Origin: Myxococcales bacterium
GTDB lineage: Bacteria > Myxococcota > Myxococcia > Myxococcales > JAKAPL01
NCBI GenBank assembly: GCA_021783235.1
Contig: JAJXUD010000044.1
Location: 1 to 38,753 of the forward strand
Reading direction: 5' to 3'
DNA length: 38,753 nt
In this document: positions 24,101 to 33,587 of the stretch, piece by piece
Numbering within the stretch: the first letter of the stretch is position 1
Layout: each line of letters begins with the position of its first letter
The notes under the pieces: model-generated
The model's database searches: none
What the model was told of the DNA's origin: nothing
What the model saw: only the letters and a program-made list of their open reading frames with translations
Program-made: the position numbers and the translations under genes

Positions 24101-24129
24101 AGCGTAAATCCGGCGGGCGAACGGGTCAA
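24101..24129 (-). promoter_or_regulatory. Putative promoter of the leader ORF-FHA-protease unit, leaderless-type
   Basis: On the minus strand TTGACC (24124-24129), a 17-bp spacer and TACGCT (24101-24106), with the ATG of the 38-aa ORF 6 nt beyond. Confidence 0.5.
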
Positions 24130-24203
24130 CGAGCGGAGCTCTGTGCCGCTGCCCGAGAGCCCCGGCACGCGGCCGACGGGCCTCGACCTTCCTGGCCTGA
24201 AGC

Positions 24204-24233
24204 TTGCTTGCCCTCCGCTCGCTCTGCTAGCTT
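24204..24233 (+). promoter_or_regulatory. Putative promoter, leaderless-type
   Basis: TTGCTT (24204-24209), an 18-bp spacer and TAGCTT (24228-24233). The TTG start of the thioesterase gene follows after 9 nt without a Shine-Dalgarno sequence. Confidence 0.35.
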
Positions 24234-24242
24234 CCGCGCGCC

Positions 24243-24635
24243 TTGATCCCCCTGGAGATCCGCGTGCTGTACGGCGACACCGATCAGATGGGGTTCGTCT
24301 ACTACGCGAACTACCTCCGCTACTTCGAGGCGGGGCGCGGCGAGTTCATGCGCGCCCGCGGCCGGAGCTACCGCTCGGTCGAGGAGGGCGGGATCAAGAT
24401 CCCGGTGGTCGAGGCGCGCGTCCGCTACCGCGCCCCGGCGCTCTACGACGACGTCCTGCGCATCGAGACGACGCTCTCCGAGGTCACCGGGGCGACCTTC
24501 CAGTTTCGCTACGAGCTGCGCCGCAAGGCGGACGAGCGGCTCATCGCCGAGGGGGAGACCCTCCACGCCTGCCTCGGGCCCGCGGGTCGCCCCGTCCGAG
24601 TACCGAAGGAGCTTGCCGAACTCGTGCTCGATTGA
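24243..24635 (+). CDS. YbgC/4-hydroxybenzoyl-CoA-type hotdog thioesterase
   Basis: This 130-aa single hotdog-fold protein is predicted to hydrolyse acyl-CoA or acyl-ACP thioesters. The signature YGDTDQMGFVYYANYLRYFE carries the catalytic aspartate D14; the His usual in VYHANY is Tyr here, a variation that occurs in some members. The length matches the family. No Tol-Pal genes lie beside it, so a link to that system is not supported; next come an FBPase and an SRPBCC protein. The TTG start at 24243 is the earliest in-frame start and fits a leaderless promoter. A GTG a few codons later would lose the first beta strand. Confidence 0.9.
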   Translation: MIPLEIRVLYGDTDQMGFVYYANYLRYFEAGRGEFMRARGRSYRSVEEGGIKIPVVEARVRYRAPALYDDVLRIETTLSEVTGATFQFRYELRRKADERLIAEGETLHACLGPAGRPVRVPKELAELVLD

Positions 24636-24682
24636 CACCTTTTCGCCCTCACCCCGAACCCCCCGTCCCGAAAGGAATCGTC

Positions 24683-25645
<963 letters not shown>

Positions 25646-25651
25646 CGGCGG

Positions 25652-25668
25652 GCGGCCCTTCGGGTCGC
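25652..25668 (+). terminator. Possible terminator after glpX
   Basis: GCGGCCC pairs with GGGTCGC (one G-T wobble) around a TTC loop, followed by TTTCGC. The 7-bp stem is plausible but the T-run is short. Confidence 0.4.
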
Positions 25669-25711
25669 TTTCGCACACCCGGCCGGCCCTGGGGCATGGT
25701 AAGTTTGGCAC

Positions 25712-26158
25712 ATGCCCCAGGCCAGCCGTTCGATCGTGATCGACGTCCCCGTCGACCAGCTCTTTCGCGTCGTCACCGACTACGACGCTTACGCGAAGTT
25801 CATCCCCGAGATGCGCGCGGCTCGCACGCTGCGCAGCTCGGGCGTCGTCAGGGAGGTCGAGTTCGAGATCGAGCTCGCCGTCCTCGGTTTCTCGAAGCGG
25901 ATCCGCTACACGCTCGAGTTCACGGAGGCGCCGCCCACCCATGTCCGCTGGCGTCTGACGCAGGGCGACGTCATCAAGGCGAACGACGGGGCGTGGACGC
26001 TGCGGGACCTCGGCAACGGCAAGACCGAGGGCACCTACCAGATCGAGCTGAAGCTCGGAGCCCTGGTTCCGAAATCGGTCAGCACCTTCCTCGCCGAGCA
26101 GTCGCTCCCGAAGCTTCTCGACCAGTTCAAGCGCCGTGCCGAGTCGCTGACGGCGTGA
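25712..26158 (+). CDS. SRPBCC-family protein (COQ10/RatA-like START domain)
   Basis: This 148-aa single-domain protein has the helix-grip hydrophobic-pocket fold. IDVPVDQLFRVVTDYDAYAKFIPEM matches the N-terminal strand and helices of Coq10/RatA-type polyketide cyclase-like proteins. The long C-terminal helix (STFLAEQSLPKLLDQFKRRAE) closes the pocket. Relatives bind lipids or quinones, or in RatA's case affect ribosomes; sequence alone cannot choose. The ATG at 25712 has a TAAGTT hexamer 6 nt upstream and no Shine-Dalgarno sequence, so the mRNA may be leaderless, although no good -35 is visible. It stands alone after the glpX hairpin. Confidence 0.88.
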   Translation: MPQASRSIVIDVPVDQLFRVVTDYDAYAKFIPEMRAARTLRSSGVVREVEFEIELAVLGFSKRIRYTLEFTEAPPTHVRWRLTQGDVIKANDGAWTLRDLGNGKTEGTYQIELKLGALVPKSVSTFLAEQSLPKLLDQFKRRAESLTA

Positions 26159-26274
26159 GGACGGGGGGACCCCCGGGGTGGGGGGGGCCTGCGCCGTCCC
26201 GGGACGCGTCGCCACCTTCATCCTGGAAGCAGTGGAAAGAGTGAGCCTTCTCGCCAGCTTGGCGGGCGGGTTTG
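26159..26274. other. Intergenic G-rich stretch
   Basis: Between the SRPBCC gene and the next promoter lies a G/C-run region (GGGGGGACCCCCGGGG near 26163-26180) that could fold into a small hairpin or a G-rich structure. No gene is seen. Confidence 0.35.
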
Positions 26275-26303
26275 TTGACGGTGCGATGGAAGGCTGTTAT
26301 GCG
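26275..26303 (+). promoter_or_regulatory. Promoter of the 59-aa small protein gene
   Basis: TTGACG (26275-26280), a 17-bp spacer and TATGCG (26298-26303). The surrounding 50 bp are clearly AT-richer than their neighbours. It implies a leader of roughly 115-120 nt. Confidence 0.55.
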
Positions 26304-26323
26304 TGTTGAAGGTTAGCTCTCAT

Positions 26324-26341
26324 CGGGGCGTCCAAGCCCCG
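26324..26341 (+). other. Hairpin in the leader of the small protein gene
   Basis: CGGGGC (26324-26329) pairs with GCCCCG (26336-26341) around a 6-nt loop (gtccaa), near the expected 5' end of the transcript. It may stabilise the mRNA or regulate it; no known riboswitch is recognised. Confidence 0.45.
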
Positions 26342-26427
26342 GCGGGGGCGGGCAGCGGCGGTGGAATGGCGGTGCGGCGGGAAGGCGTTGTCTTCGCTGG
26401 GACATCCGAGGGGCGTCGGAGGCACCC

Positions 26428-26607
26428 ATGCTGGACGCTTTCATCATCGAAGAGCTGAAGCGCCGAGAAGAGGAGCGCCGTCGCGACTCGGAGACGAGTC
26501 AGCCACAGCTCCCCGTGCCCTCTCAACCGGACAGGGAGGTGCCCGCGCGCCAGAGCGACGACGAGAAGCCACAGCGGGGGGTTGTCATCATCGACTATTC
26601 GGTCTAA
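26428..26607 (+). CDS. Small soluble protein, 59 aa, own transcription unit
   Basis: The frame is MLDAFIIEELKRREEERRRD, then a Pro/Gln/Ser-rich linker and a conserved-looking end GVVIIDYSV. It has GGAGG 5 nt before the ATG, a TAA stop, its own promoter and a T9 terminator, which together make it a convincing gene. Residues 1-20 form a strongly charged amphipathic helix; the middle is likely disordered; the end is a hydrophobic strand. Both termini look like short binding motifs, so it may tether or adapt other proteins. I do not recognise a characterised family. The isolated strong unit suggests high expression. Confidence 0.8.
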   Translation: MLDAFIIEELKRREEERRRDSETSQPQLPVPSQPDREVPARQSDDEKPQRGVVIIDYSV

Positions 26608-26647
26608 ATTGAAGTCATCGCAGCGGAAGTTGAAGTCGCGGTAGGGT

Positions 26648-26673
26648 CGGCCAGGTTGCCGGCCTTTTTTTTT
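26648..26673 (+). terminator. Rho-independent terminator of the small protein gene
   Basis: CGGC/GCCG (or GGCC/GGCC in the alternative fold, 26649-26664) is followed directly by nine T residues (26665-26673). This is the clearest intrinsic terminator in the window. It also separates the unit from the convergent TPR gene. Confidence 0.8.
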
Positions 26674-26693
26674 GGCCGCGAGCGCTGCGCGGT

Positions 26694-29600
26694 TCAGTCC
26701 TCGGGCACCATCGCCCGCGTCGTCGAGCGGAGCTGGTGGAGGTCGTCCGAGACGGCAAACCGGGCGAGCTCTCCGAGGCCCGCCACCTGCCGGAGCGCCG
26801 CGGCCAGCGCCTCGGCGCGGACGCCCCCCCCGAGGATCTCTTTCCCGTCCACGGCCGCCGCCGCGGTGAGGCCCGCGGCGATGTCGCCGGCGAGCAGAAG
26901 ACCGGCGCGGTCCGCCGTGCTCGCGAGCGAGCGGGCCCACGCGAGCCCCTGCTCCGGGAAGGCGCGCGCGAGGCTCGGCCCGAGCTCCTCGAGGGCGCGG
27001 CGCGCCTTGCGCGAGAGCAGCTTGCCGAGCCGCTTCTCGAGCTCCTCGTCCGGGCGGCCGACGACGCGCGAGCCCGGCTGCACGAGCCGGATGGCGGCGC
27101 CGAGCAGGTCGCAGAGCCGCTGCGGCTCCAGGAAGGCCGCCGCGGCGCCGTCGCTCGCCCGCTGGACCAGCCGGCCGAGGAGGAAGCGCTGCTCGCGGTT
27201 CTGGAACTTTCGGACGACCTGCGCCCCGACCACGAGCGAGACCGGGTTCGTGGGCAGGGCGGCCAGCTCGAAGCCCTTTGCCTGGTAGACCTCGAACTCG
27301 AGATCCGGCACGCCGAGCTTCTGAGCGAGCGACTCGCAGAGGCGGCGCACCGGGTGGTCGGTCTTGAGCCGATCGCCCCGAGCGAGCGAATACTCCTCCG
27401 TCGGCCAGTCCGCGAGCTTCTCGAGCGGCTCGCCGAGCAGCCGCAAGAGCGTGGTCAACGGCGAGCGGCCGTCCGGGTGAGGGAGGAGCCGCTCGCGGAG
27501 CTCCGGCGAGAGCTCGGAGCCCTCGGCGGGGAGCCGCTTGCGGGCCTCGGCGTGCGACGTCTGGATCTCGTCGTCGCCGAGCAAGAGGAACGAGAGGACA
27601 GCGGAGGAGCAGTAGGCCCGGTCGGTCTGCCGCTGGGCGGCGAAGATGCGCTGGAGCGCTCGGTAGGTCTCGGCGCGTGCGGGGTCGACCCGAAGGAGGC
27701 GCTGGTGCTCCGCGATGGCGTCCGAGAGGTGCCCGGGATCGCTCGCGTAGAGGTCGGCGAGGGCCGAACGGGTCACCGCGTCGTCGGGATCCACCTCGAG
27801 GGCTCGCCTGTAGTTCGCGATGGCGTCCGCGGGGCGGCGCAGCTCCTGGACGCAGATCTCGCCCGCGCGCAGCCGGAAGGAGCGGGCCGCGGCGGGGTCG
27901 CTCCTCGCCGTCAGCGCCGCGAGCCGCTCGCAGGTCGAGCTCGCCCCTTCCCAGTCTCGCAGCCGCTGCTCGAGGGCGCAGAGCAGGCTGAGCGACTGGA
28001 GATCGTCCGGCAAAAGGCCGTGCGCGCGCCGGATCTGCTCGAGCGCGCCGGTGCCGTCACCGAGGCCGTCGAGCAGCACCCGCGCGTGGAGCAGCAGCGC
28101 GCGGGCGAGCATCTCTCGCGGTGGCTCGGCCGCCTCGAGCAGCTCGAGCGTGCGCGCGGCCCCCGTCCAGTTGCCGCCGGCCTCGTGCAGCCGGGCGAGC
28201 CGCTCGAGCGCCTCGGCGTGGCGGGGATTCGCGGCCACGGCGGCCTGGAGCTGCACCGTCGCGCGGTCGGGATCGGCGAGCTGATCCTGCAGGAGGACGG
28301 CGACCTGAAAATGGGCGTTGGCCTGTCGCTCCGGATCGGCCGCGTGCTGGGCGGCGCGACGGAACGACTCGGCCGCCTCCTCGGGGCGGGCGAGCGAGGC
28401 CAGCAGCTCGCCCCGGAGGTGGAGGGCGCCCGAGTGCTCTGGATCGAGCGCGAGCGCCCGATCGACGAGGCCGAGCGAGCGGGAGAGCTCCACCTGCGAC
28501 GCGGCGGTCGCCCGCTGCTTGCCGGACAGGCCGGCGAGGTCGGCGGCGACGGCCAGGAGGACCTCGATCCCGCCCGCGTCGCCCTGGGCGACCAGGGTGA
28601 GCCCCTGCCGCTCGCGCAGCTCGAGGAGCGAACTCGAGTCGCCGCTCGCCTCGAGGATCGCCGCGAGCCGCTCGGCGGCGTGGCGGTGGAGGGGATCGCG
28701 GGCGAGGATGCGCCGGTAGTCCGAGGCCGCGGTGGCGCCGTCGCCGAGCTGCTCGGACAGCTCGGCCGCCTGGCCGAGCGCCTGGATCGCGAGCGAGGCG
28801 TCGGTGAGCTGCTCGGCGAGCGCGAGGGCGGCCTCGCGGGCGCCGGCATGGTCGCCGCTCGATCGAGTGAGTGCGAGCGCGAGCTCGAGCAGCGGCACCG
28901 AGGCGGGATTGGCGGACAGTCCCAGCCGGCAGGCGGCGAGCGCCGGCTCCAGCCGGCCCGAGCGCCCGTGGATCTCGGCGAGCTCGAGCGCCGCCCCGGA
29001 GACCTCGGCGGGCGAGCCGCCTCCGGAGACGCGCCGCTCGAGCAGCGGGACGAGCTGCTCGAGATCGCCGGCGCCCCGCAGGGCGTCCTCGAGCGCCTCT
29101 TGGGCGGCCGGCTCCTCCGGGCGGAGCGCGTGGGCCCGCTGATAGTCGGCCAGCGCCGCGCTCGCGCCGCTCGGGTCGGGCGCCGCCTCGGCGCGGTCGC
29201 GGGCGGCGAGCAGCGCGACCGCCGAGGCGAACTCGGGCGCACCGAGCAGCTCGACGAGCCGCTCGCGCGTCCGGGCGCGCCCCTGACGATCCCCGAGCGC
29301 TCCCTGCGCCCGCTCGAGCGACTTCAGGGCGAGCAGCCGCGTCGCGGAGTCGTTCGATTCTCCCTCGAGCGCCATCTCGAGGCACTGAGCGGCCCGGGCG
29401 AAGTCGCCGAGCCGATCGCCGTAGAGCCGCCCGAGCCGCAGATAGCCGAGGTCGCGCTCGGGCCCCGAGGGGGCCGCGACGAAGAGCCGCTCCTGGACCG
29501 CGGCGAGCTCGCGCCAGCAGCCGGCGGACGAGTAGAGCCGGTCGAGGGCGCGCAGCGCGAGCGCGTGGCCTGGGACGAGCCGCAGGACCTCCTGGTAGGC

Positions 29601-31769
29601 GTCGACGGCGAGGTCGGTCCGCGCGAGGTGCCGCTCGCAGACCTCGCCCAGGTGGAAGAGCACGGGCGCGCGCTCCTCCGGCGCGGTCCGAAAGGCGGCC
29701 TGCGTCCGCAGGACGTCGACGAGGGCGTCCCACTGGCGCCGGCTCTGGTAGATGCGCTCGAGCGCCTCGAGCGCGGGCGCGTGGTGCGACTGTAGCCCGA
29801 GCACCTCGCGGTAGGCCGCGAGCGCCTGCTCCTCGCGCCCGAGCTTGTCCTCGTAGAGCTCTCCGATGCGGTAGACGAGCGACGCCGCCTCCTCGGACGA
29901 GACCGCGACGTCGGCCTCCTGGCGGAACATCTGGACGAGCTCGTCCCAGCGCCCCTTCTGCGCGTAGAGCCGCCCGAGCGCCCGGAGCGCGGGCAGGTAG
30001 GAGGGCGAGAGCGAGAGCACCTTGCGGTAGGCCTCGATGGCCCCGTCCTTGTCGCCGAGCTGCTCCTCGAGGATCTCGCAGTTGCGGTGGAAGAGGCTGA
30101 CGATCTGCTTCTGATCGCCGGTGAGCCCCGCCTCGAGCTCGTTGGCCCAGATGAGCTGGCGCCAACGTTGCGACCGCTCGCAGAGCCGCGCGAGGGAGCG
30201 GACGGTCGGCAGGTGATCCGGGTTCTCGTCCAGGATGGAGAGGTGGGCGCGCACGGCGCGCTCGTGATCCTGGAGCCGCTCCTCGGCGACCTGGGCGATC
30301 TGCGTCCAGAGGGAGATCCGCTGGTCCCGATCGCGGGTCTGGGCGATCTCGCGCTCGTAGAGCTCGACGAGCGCGGCGGGCTGGCCCGTCGTCGCGTACA
30401 GCCGCTCGAGCGCCTTCTGCGCGGGCAGGTAGCCCGGTTGGATGCGGAGGACCTCGGCGTAGCGAGCGACGGCGTCGTCCACGCGGGCGAGCCGCTCCTC
30501 GAGGAGCTCCCCCGCCTTGTAGAGCTTCGCGGCGCGTTGGCGCGCGTCCTGGATCGAGGCGATCTCGGCGTCGTAGGTGGCGAGCAGCTCGGCCCACTGG
30601 CCGCGGCGGTGGTAGAGCTTGCCGAGCGCCGCCAGCGCCGCGGGGTGCCCCGGCGCGAGCCCGACGACCTCCTGGTAGCGCGCGACCGCCTCCTCCTCGC
30701 GCTCGAGCCGCTCCTCGTAGAGGCCGCCGAGTCGCATCAGCACCTCGACCGACTCCCGAGCCGAGCGGCGGGCGCCCAGCTTCGCCTCGAGGACCTCGGC
30801 GTACTCCTTCCAGAGCCCCTTGTTCTCGTAGAGGCGCGCGAGCTCCGCGAGCACCAGGGGATCCTCGGGCGCGGCGCGCCGGGCCTCGAGCAGCGCCGCG
30901 AGCGCGTCCGGCTCGCGGTCGAGCCGCTCGGAGCAGACCTGCGAGGCCTGGTAGAGGAGCGCCGCGGCGGGAGCGCCCCTGGCCGCTCGGCCCTCGGCGA
31001 GGAGGACTTCGCAGAGCTCCTCCCAGCGCCCCTGCCGTTCGGCATGAGCCCGCACGCCCGCCATCGCGGCCGGGTCGGCGGGCGAGAGGCGCAGCGCCTC
31101 CCGGTAGAGATCGGCCGCGTCGTCGGGCCGGCCCAGCCGGTCCTCGAGGACCGAGGCGGCCGCCGTCAGGCAGTAGAGGCGAATGGGCAGATCCTCGGCG
31201 GCGGCGGCCTCTCGCCGGTAGGCGTCGACGAGGACGGCGGGATCGTTCGCCGAGAGCGCGAGCGATTCGAGCGCCGCCGCGCTCCCGGCGTCGCGCGGGT
31301 CGCGCTCGAGGAGCCGCACGAGCGCAGCGGTGGCCTCCGCGGTCCGCCCCAGCCGGTCGGCGAGCAGCCGCCCCCGCTCGAGCTCGAGCGCCCGCGCCTC
31401 CGCGGGCGTCGGCTGCGCCGCGACCTCGGCGTCGAGGAGCTGCAGCGCCATCGGCCAGTTTCCGACGCGCGTGAAGAGGCGCCTTGCGGCCGTGAGGTTC
31501 GGCCGGAGCTGCGGGTCGAGCCGATAGGCGTTCTGGTAGCAGGCAGCGGCCTCTCGGGGGCTCTGCAGCCGCGTCTCCCAGAGGCGGCCCATCTCGAAGT
31601 GGAGCGGGGCCGCCGAGGGATCGGAGCCGCGGGCGCGCGCCTCCCGCTCGTAGGCGGCGACGAGCTCGCGCGGGTCGGGCAGAGGGCCGGGCCGTTCGGT
31701 CTCGCTCGACGGCCCGTCGAGCGCAACCTCCACCGGTACGTCGACCTCGGCCGCCGCCTCGTTCGCCAT
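26694..31769 (-). CDS. Giant TPR-repeat protein, 1691 aa
   Basis: About 1350 residues are tandem TPR-like helical hairpins with 'gearing' phrases such as LYENKGLWKEYAEVLEAKLGAR, LYHRRGQWAELLATYDAEI and YQEVLGLAPGHPAALAALGKLY. The first part is strictly periodic; the later part is more divergent. The last ~270 residues (after YCSSAVLSFLLLGDDE) are a separate domain with PTNPVSLVVGAQVV, REQRFLLGRLVQRA and ADRAGLLLAGDI. These resemble the C-terminal domain of large myxobacterial TPR proteins. No signal peptide or membrane helix is visible, so it is probably a cytoplasmic scaffold. The ATG at 31769 has GGGGGC upstream; a TTG at 31802 in the same frame is less likely. It lies 81 nt behind the pseudokinase gene and probably works with it. 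Confidence 0.9.
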   Translation of the reverse strand: MANEAAAEVDVPVEVALDGPSSETERPGPLPDPRELVAAYEREARARGSDPSAAPLHFEMGRLWETRLQSPREAAACYQNAYRLDPQLRPNLTAARRLFTRVGNWPMALQLLDAEVAAQPTPAEARALELERGRLLADRLGRTAEATAALVRLLERDPRDAGSAAALESLALSANDPAVLVDAYRREAAAAEDLPIRLYCLTAAASVLEDRLGRPDDAADLYREALRLSPADPAAMAGVRAHAERQGRWEELCEVLLAEGRAARGAPAAALLYQASQVCSERLDREPDALAALLEARRAAPEDPLVLAELARLYENKGLWKEYAEVLEAKLGARRSARESVEVLMRLGGLYEERLEREEEAVARYQEVVGLAPGHPAALAALGKLYHRRGQWAELLATYDAEIASIQDARQRAAKLYKAGELLEERLARVDDAVARYAEVLRIQPGYLPAQKALERLYATTGQPAALVELYEREIAQTRDRDQRISLWTQIAQVAEERLQDHERAVRAHLSILDENPDHLPTVRSLARLCERSQRWRQLIWANELEAGLTGDQKQIVSLFHRNCEILEEQLGDKDGAIEAYRKVLSLSPSYLPALRALGRLYAQKGRWDELVQMFRQEADVAVSSEEAASLVYRIGELYEDKLGREEQALAAYREVLGLQSHHAPALEALERIYQSRRQWDALVDVLRTQAAFRTAPEERAPVLFHLGEVCERHLARTDLAVDAYQEVLRLVPGHALALRALDRLYSSAGCWRELAAVQERLFVAAPSGPERDLGYLRLGRLYGDRLGDFARAAQCLEMALEGESNDSATRLLALKSLERAQGALGDRQGRARTRERLVELLGAPEFASAVALLAARDRAEAAPDPSGASAALADYQRAHALRPEEPAAQEALEDALRGAGDLEQLVPLLERRVSGGGSPAEVSGAALELAEIHGRSGRLEPALAACRLGLSANPASVPLLELALALTRSSGDHAGAREAALALAEQLTDASLAIQALGQAAELSEQLGDGATAASDYRRILARDPLHRHAAERLAAILEASGDSSSLLELRERQGLTLVAQGDAGGIEVLLAVAADLAGLSGKQRATAASQVELSRSLGLVDRALALDPEHSGALHLRGELLASLARPEEAAESFRRAAQHAADPERQANAHFQVAVLLQDQLADPDRATVQLQAAVAANPRHAEALERLARLHEAGGNWTGAARTLELLEAAEPPREMLARALLLHARVLLDGLGDGTGALEQIRRAHGLLPDDLQSLSLLCALEQRLRDWEGASSTCERLAALTARSDPAAARSFRLRAGEICVQELRRPADAIANYRRALEVDPDDAVTRSALADLYASDPGHLSDAIAEHQRLLRVDPARAETYRALQRIFAAQRQTDRAYCSSAVLSFLLLGDDEIQTSHAEARKRLPAEGSELSPELRERLLPHPDGRSPLTTLLRLLGEPLEKLADWPTEEYSLARGDRLKTDHPVRRLCESLAQKLGVPDLEFEVYQAKGFELAALPTNPVSLVVGAQVVRKFQNREQRFLLGRLVQRASDGAAAAFLEPQRLCDLLGAAIRLVQPGSRVVGRPDEELEKRLGKLLSRKARRALEELGPSLARAFPEQGLAWARSLASTADRAGLLLAGDIAAGLTAAAAVDGKEILGGGVRAEALAAALRQVAGLGELARFAVSDDLHQLRSTTRAMVPED

Positions 31770-31810
31770 CGCTGCCCCCACTGGGTCCTGTCGTTCCTGC
31801 AAGCCCGTGA

Positions 31811-31839
31811 ATCATCGTCGTTTTCCCGAGGGGTGGCAA
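31811..31839 (-). promoter_or_regulatory. Possible internal promoter for the TPR gene
   Basis: On the minus strand TTGCCA (31834-31839), a 17-bp spacer and GATGAT (31811-31816), about 42 nt before the TPR start codon. Confidence 0.35.
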
Positions 31840-31850
31840 GAATGGGATCG

Positions 31851-33584
31851 TCAGGGCGCCTCGGTGGGATGGACCTCGAGGGTCAGGGTCTCGCCGGGCT
31901 GGGCCGAGAAGCGCCGCTCGAACTTCGCCTTGCCCATCAGGACTTCGATCCGGTGGGTCCCGGCCATGAAGCGGAGCGGCGCCATCGGCGCGCGGCCGAT
32001 GGCCTTGCCGTCGAGGAAGACCCGGCTCCCGGCCGGCGCCGTGATCTCCATGCCGGCGTTGAGGGCGGGAGGCCTGGGCTTGGGCCGCGCCTTCGGCCTC
32101 GGCCTCGGCCTCGGGGTCGGAATCGGTTCGGCGTCCTCCGGCTCCTCCGTCGGCGCGCCCTGCGGGGGAACGAGCGGGGCGGCGACCAGCGGCGCGGGGG
32201 AAGGAGCCGGAGCGGGCTGGGCGGGCTTGCGGAGGAGGCCGGGGAGGAAGACCGCGCCGCCGACCACCGCGGCCCCGCCGAGCGCGGCGAGGAAGAGGGC
32301 CGGGGCCATCGAGCGAGGCGCGGGGCTCGGGGAGGCCGGGGGGCGCGGGGCGGGCCCCGGCTCTGGATGGGGCGCCGCCGAGGCCGGGGCAGGGGCCCCC
32401 GCACGCGGCGGTGCGACGATCGGCGGCGTCGTCGAGGGCATCGTGGCGGCCGGAGCAGAAGGGGGCGACGCCGGAGGCGGCGTCGGCGGCGCGCGGGGAG
32501 GCTCGGCGGGCGGTGCGAGGGGAGGCTCGACGGGCGGCGGGGGCGCGGCGTGGTACGCCGCGGCTGGGCTGATCGGAGCCGGTGCCGGCGCCGGGGCAGC
32601 GACGGCCGGCTCCGGCCGGGGCCAGGGAGGGGGGCCGAAGCCGACGCTCGCGAGGAGGCTCGCGCGGCCGGCTCGCGCGTCTCCATCGCGGGGGAAGAGC
32701 CGCTCGAGATCGCGGGCCACCTCTTCGGCGGGAGCCGTCCCGAGCGACCGCAGCGCCGCGCCGAACTGGCCCGCGCTGGAGAAGCGCTCGCCCGGGCTCT
32801 TCGAGAGCGCCTGCAGCGTGATCTCGCGCAGCACCGGCGGGACGCGCGAGAGCGGCTCGACCGGCGCCGGCTCGGAGAGGAGTCTTCGCTCGAGGTCGGG
32901 ATCGCTCGAGAGGAACGGAGTGCGGCCGGTGAGCGCCTCGTAGAGCACGACGCCGAGGGCGTAGACGTCGCCCCGCCGATCCGCGGCCGCTGCGCCTCCC
33001 TCCACCTCCTCGGGCGATAGGTAGAGGTAGCGGGGGCCGAGGCGCGCGCCGAACGCGTCGCGCGGGGCGACCGCGAGCGCGCCGTAGCCCGAGACCCTCG
33101 TCCGCCCGTCGAAGCCGACGAGGAGCGTCTCGGGGCGAAGCGCGCCGTGGAGCCGGGCGCGCACGTTCCCCTCCCGCTGGCCGAGCTCGTGGACGTGGTG
33201 GACGCCGTCGCAGGCGTCGGCGACCACGCGCGCCGCCACCGCCGAGGAGAGCGAGGGGCGGCCTGCGCGGCGCACCCCTTCGAGCACGCGCCGCAGGGTC
33301 TCGCCGTCGGCGAGCTCGACGATCCGGGCCCAGCTCTCCTCGAACGGCTCGCAGCCGAGGACGCGCAAGACGTTCGGGTGGTCGATCTCCGAGGCGCGGC
33401 GGGTGTCCTCGACGAGCTGCTCGAGCCGATCCGGATCTTCCAGCAGCTCCGCGGGGACCCGGATCGCCACGATCGGCCAGCGGGGCCCCGCCTCGCCTCG
33501 CTCGTAGCCCAAGAACGCGCGGGACTGCGGGCTCGAGCCGATGGGTCCGAGCGCGACGAACCGGGAGGCGGAGGGAGGCGCCAT
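31851..33584 (-). CDS. Membrane pseudokinase with C-terminal PEGA domain
   Basis: This 577-aa protein has a Ser/Thr-kinase-like domain (about 8-285), a Pro/Ala-rich linker (about 318-425), one membrane helix (426-451), a Pro/Arg-rich stretch and a C-terminal PEGA domain (about 512-577, extracytoplasmic). The kinase core is degenerate. The ATP lysine of VAIK is Arg (VAIR, R42), HRD is HGA (146-148) with LKPEN reading LRPET, and DFG is GYG (166-168). SPEE and DVYALGVVLYE of the C-lobe are kept, so the fold is retained. It should not phosphorylate by the normal mechanism and probably acts as a docking or signalling scaffold. Its start lies 3 nt behind hutH, so it is cotranscribed; the TPR gene follows. 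Confidence 0.93.
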   Translation of the reverse strand: MAPPSASRFVALGPIGSSPQSRAFLGYERGEAGPRWPIVAIRVPAELLEDPDRLEQLVEDTRRASEIDHPNVLRVLGCEPFEESWARIVELADGETLRRVLEGVRRAGRPSLSSAVAARVVADACDGVHHVHELGQREGNVRARLHGALRPETLLVGFDGRTRVSGYGALAVAPRDAFGARLGPRYLYLSPEEVEGGAAAADRRGDVYALGVVLYEALTGRTPFLSSDPDLERRLLSEPAPVEPLSRVPPVLREITLQALSKSPGERFSSAGQFGAALRSLGTAPAEEVARDLERLFPRDGDARAGRASLLASVGFGPPPWPRPEPAVAAPAPAPAPISPAAAYHAAPPPPVEPPLAPPAEPPRAPPTPPPASPPSAPAATMPSTTPPIVAPPRAGAPAPASAAPHPEPGPAPRPPASPSPAPRSMAPALFLAALGGAAVVGGAVFLPGLLRKPAQPAPAPSPAPLVAAPLVPPQGAPTEEPEDAEPIPTPRPRPRPKARPKPRPPALNAGMEITAPAGSRVFLDGKAIGRAPMAPLRFMAGTHRIEVLMGKAKFERRFSAQPGETLTLEVHPTEAP

Positions 33585-33587
33585 CCC

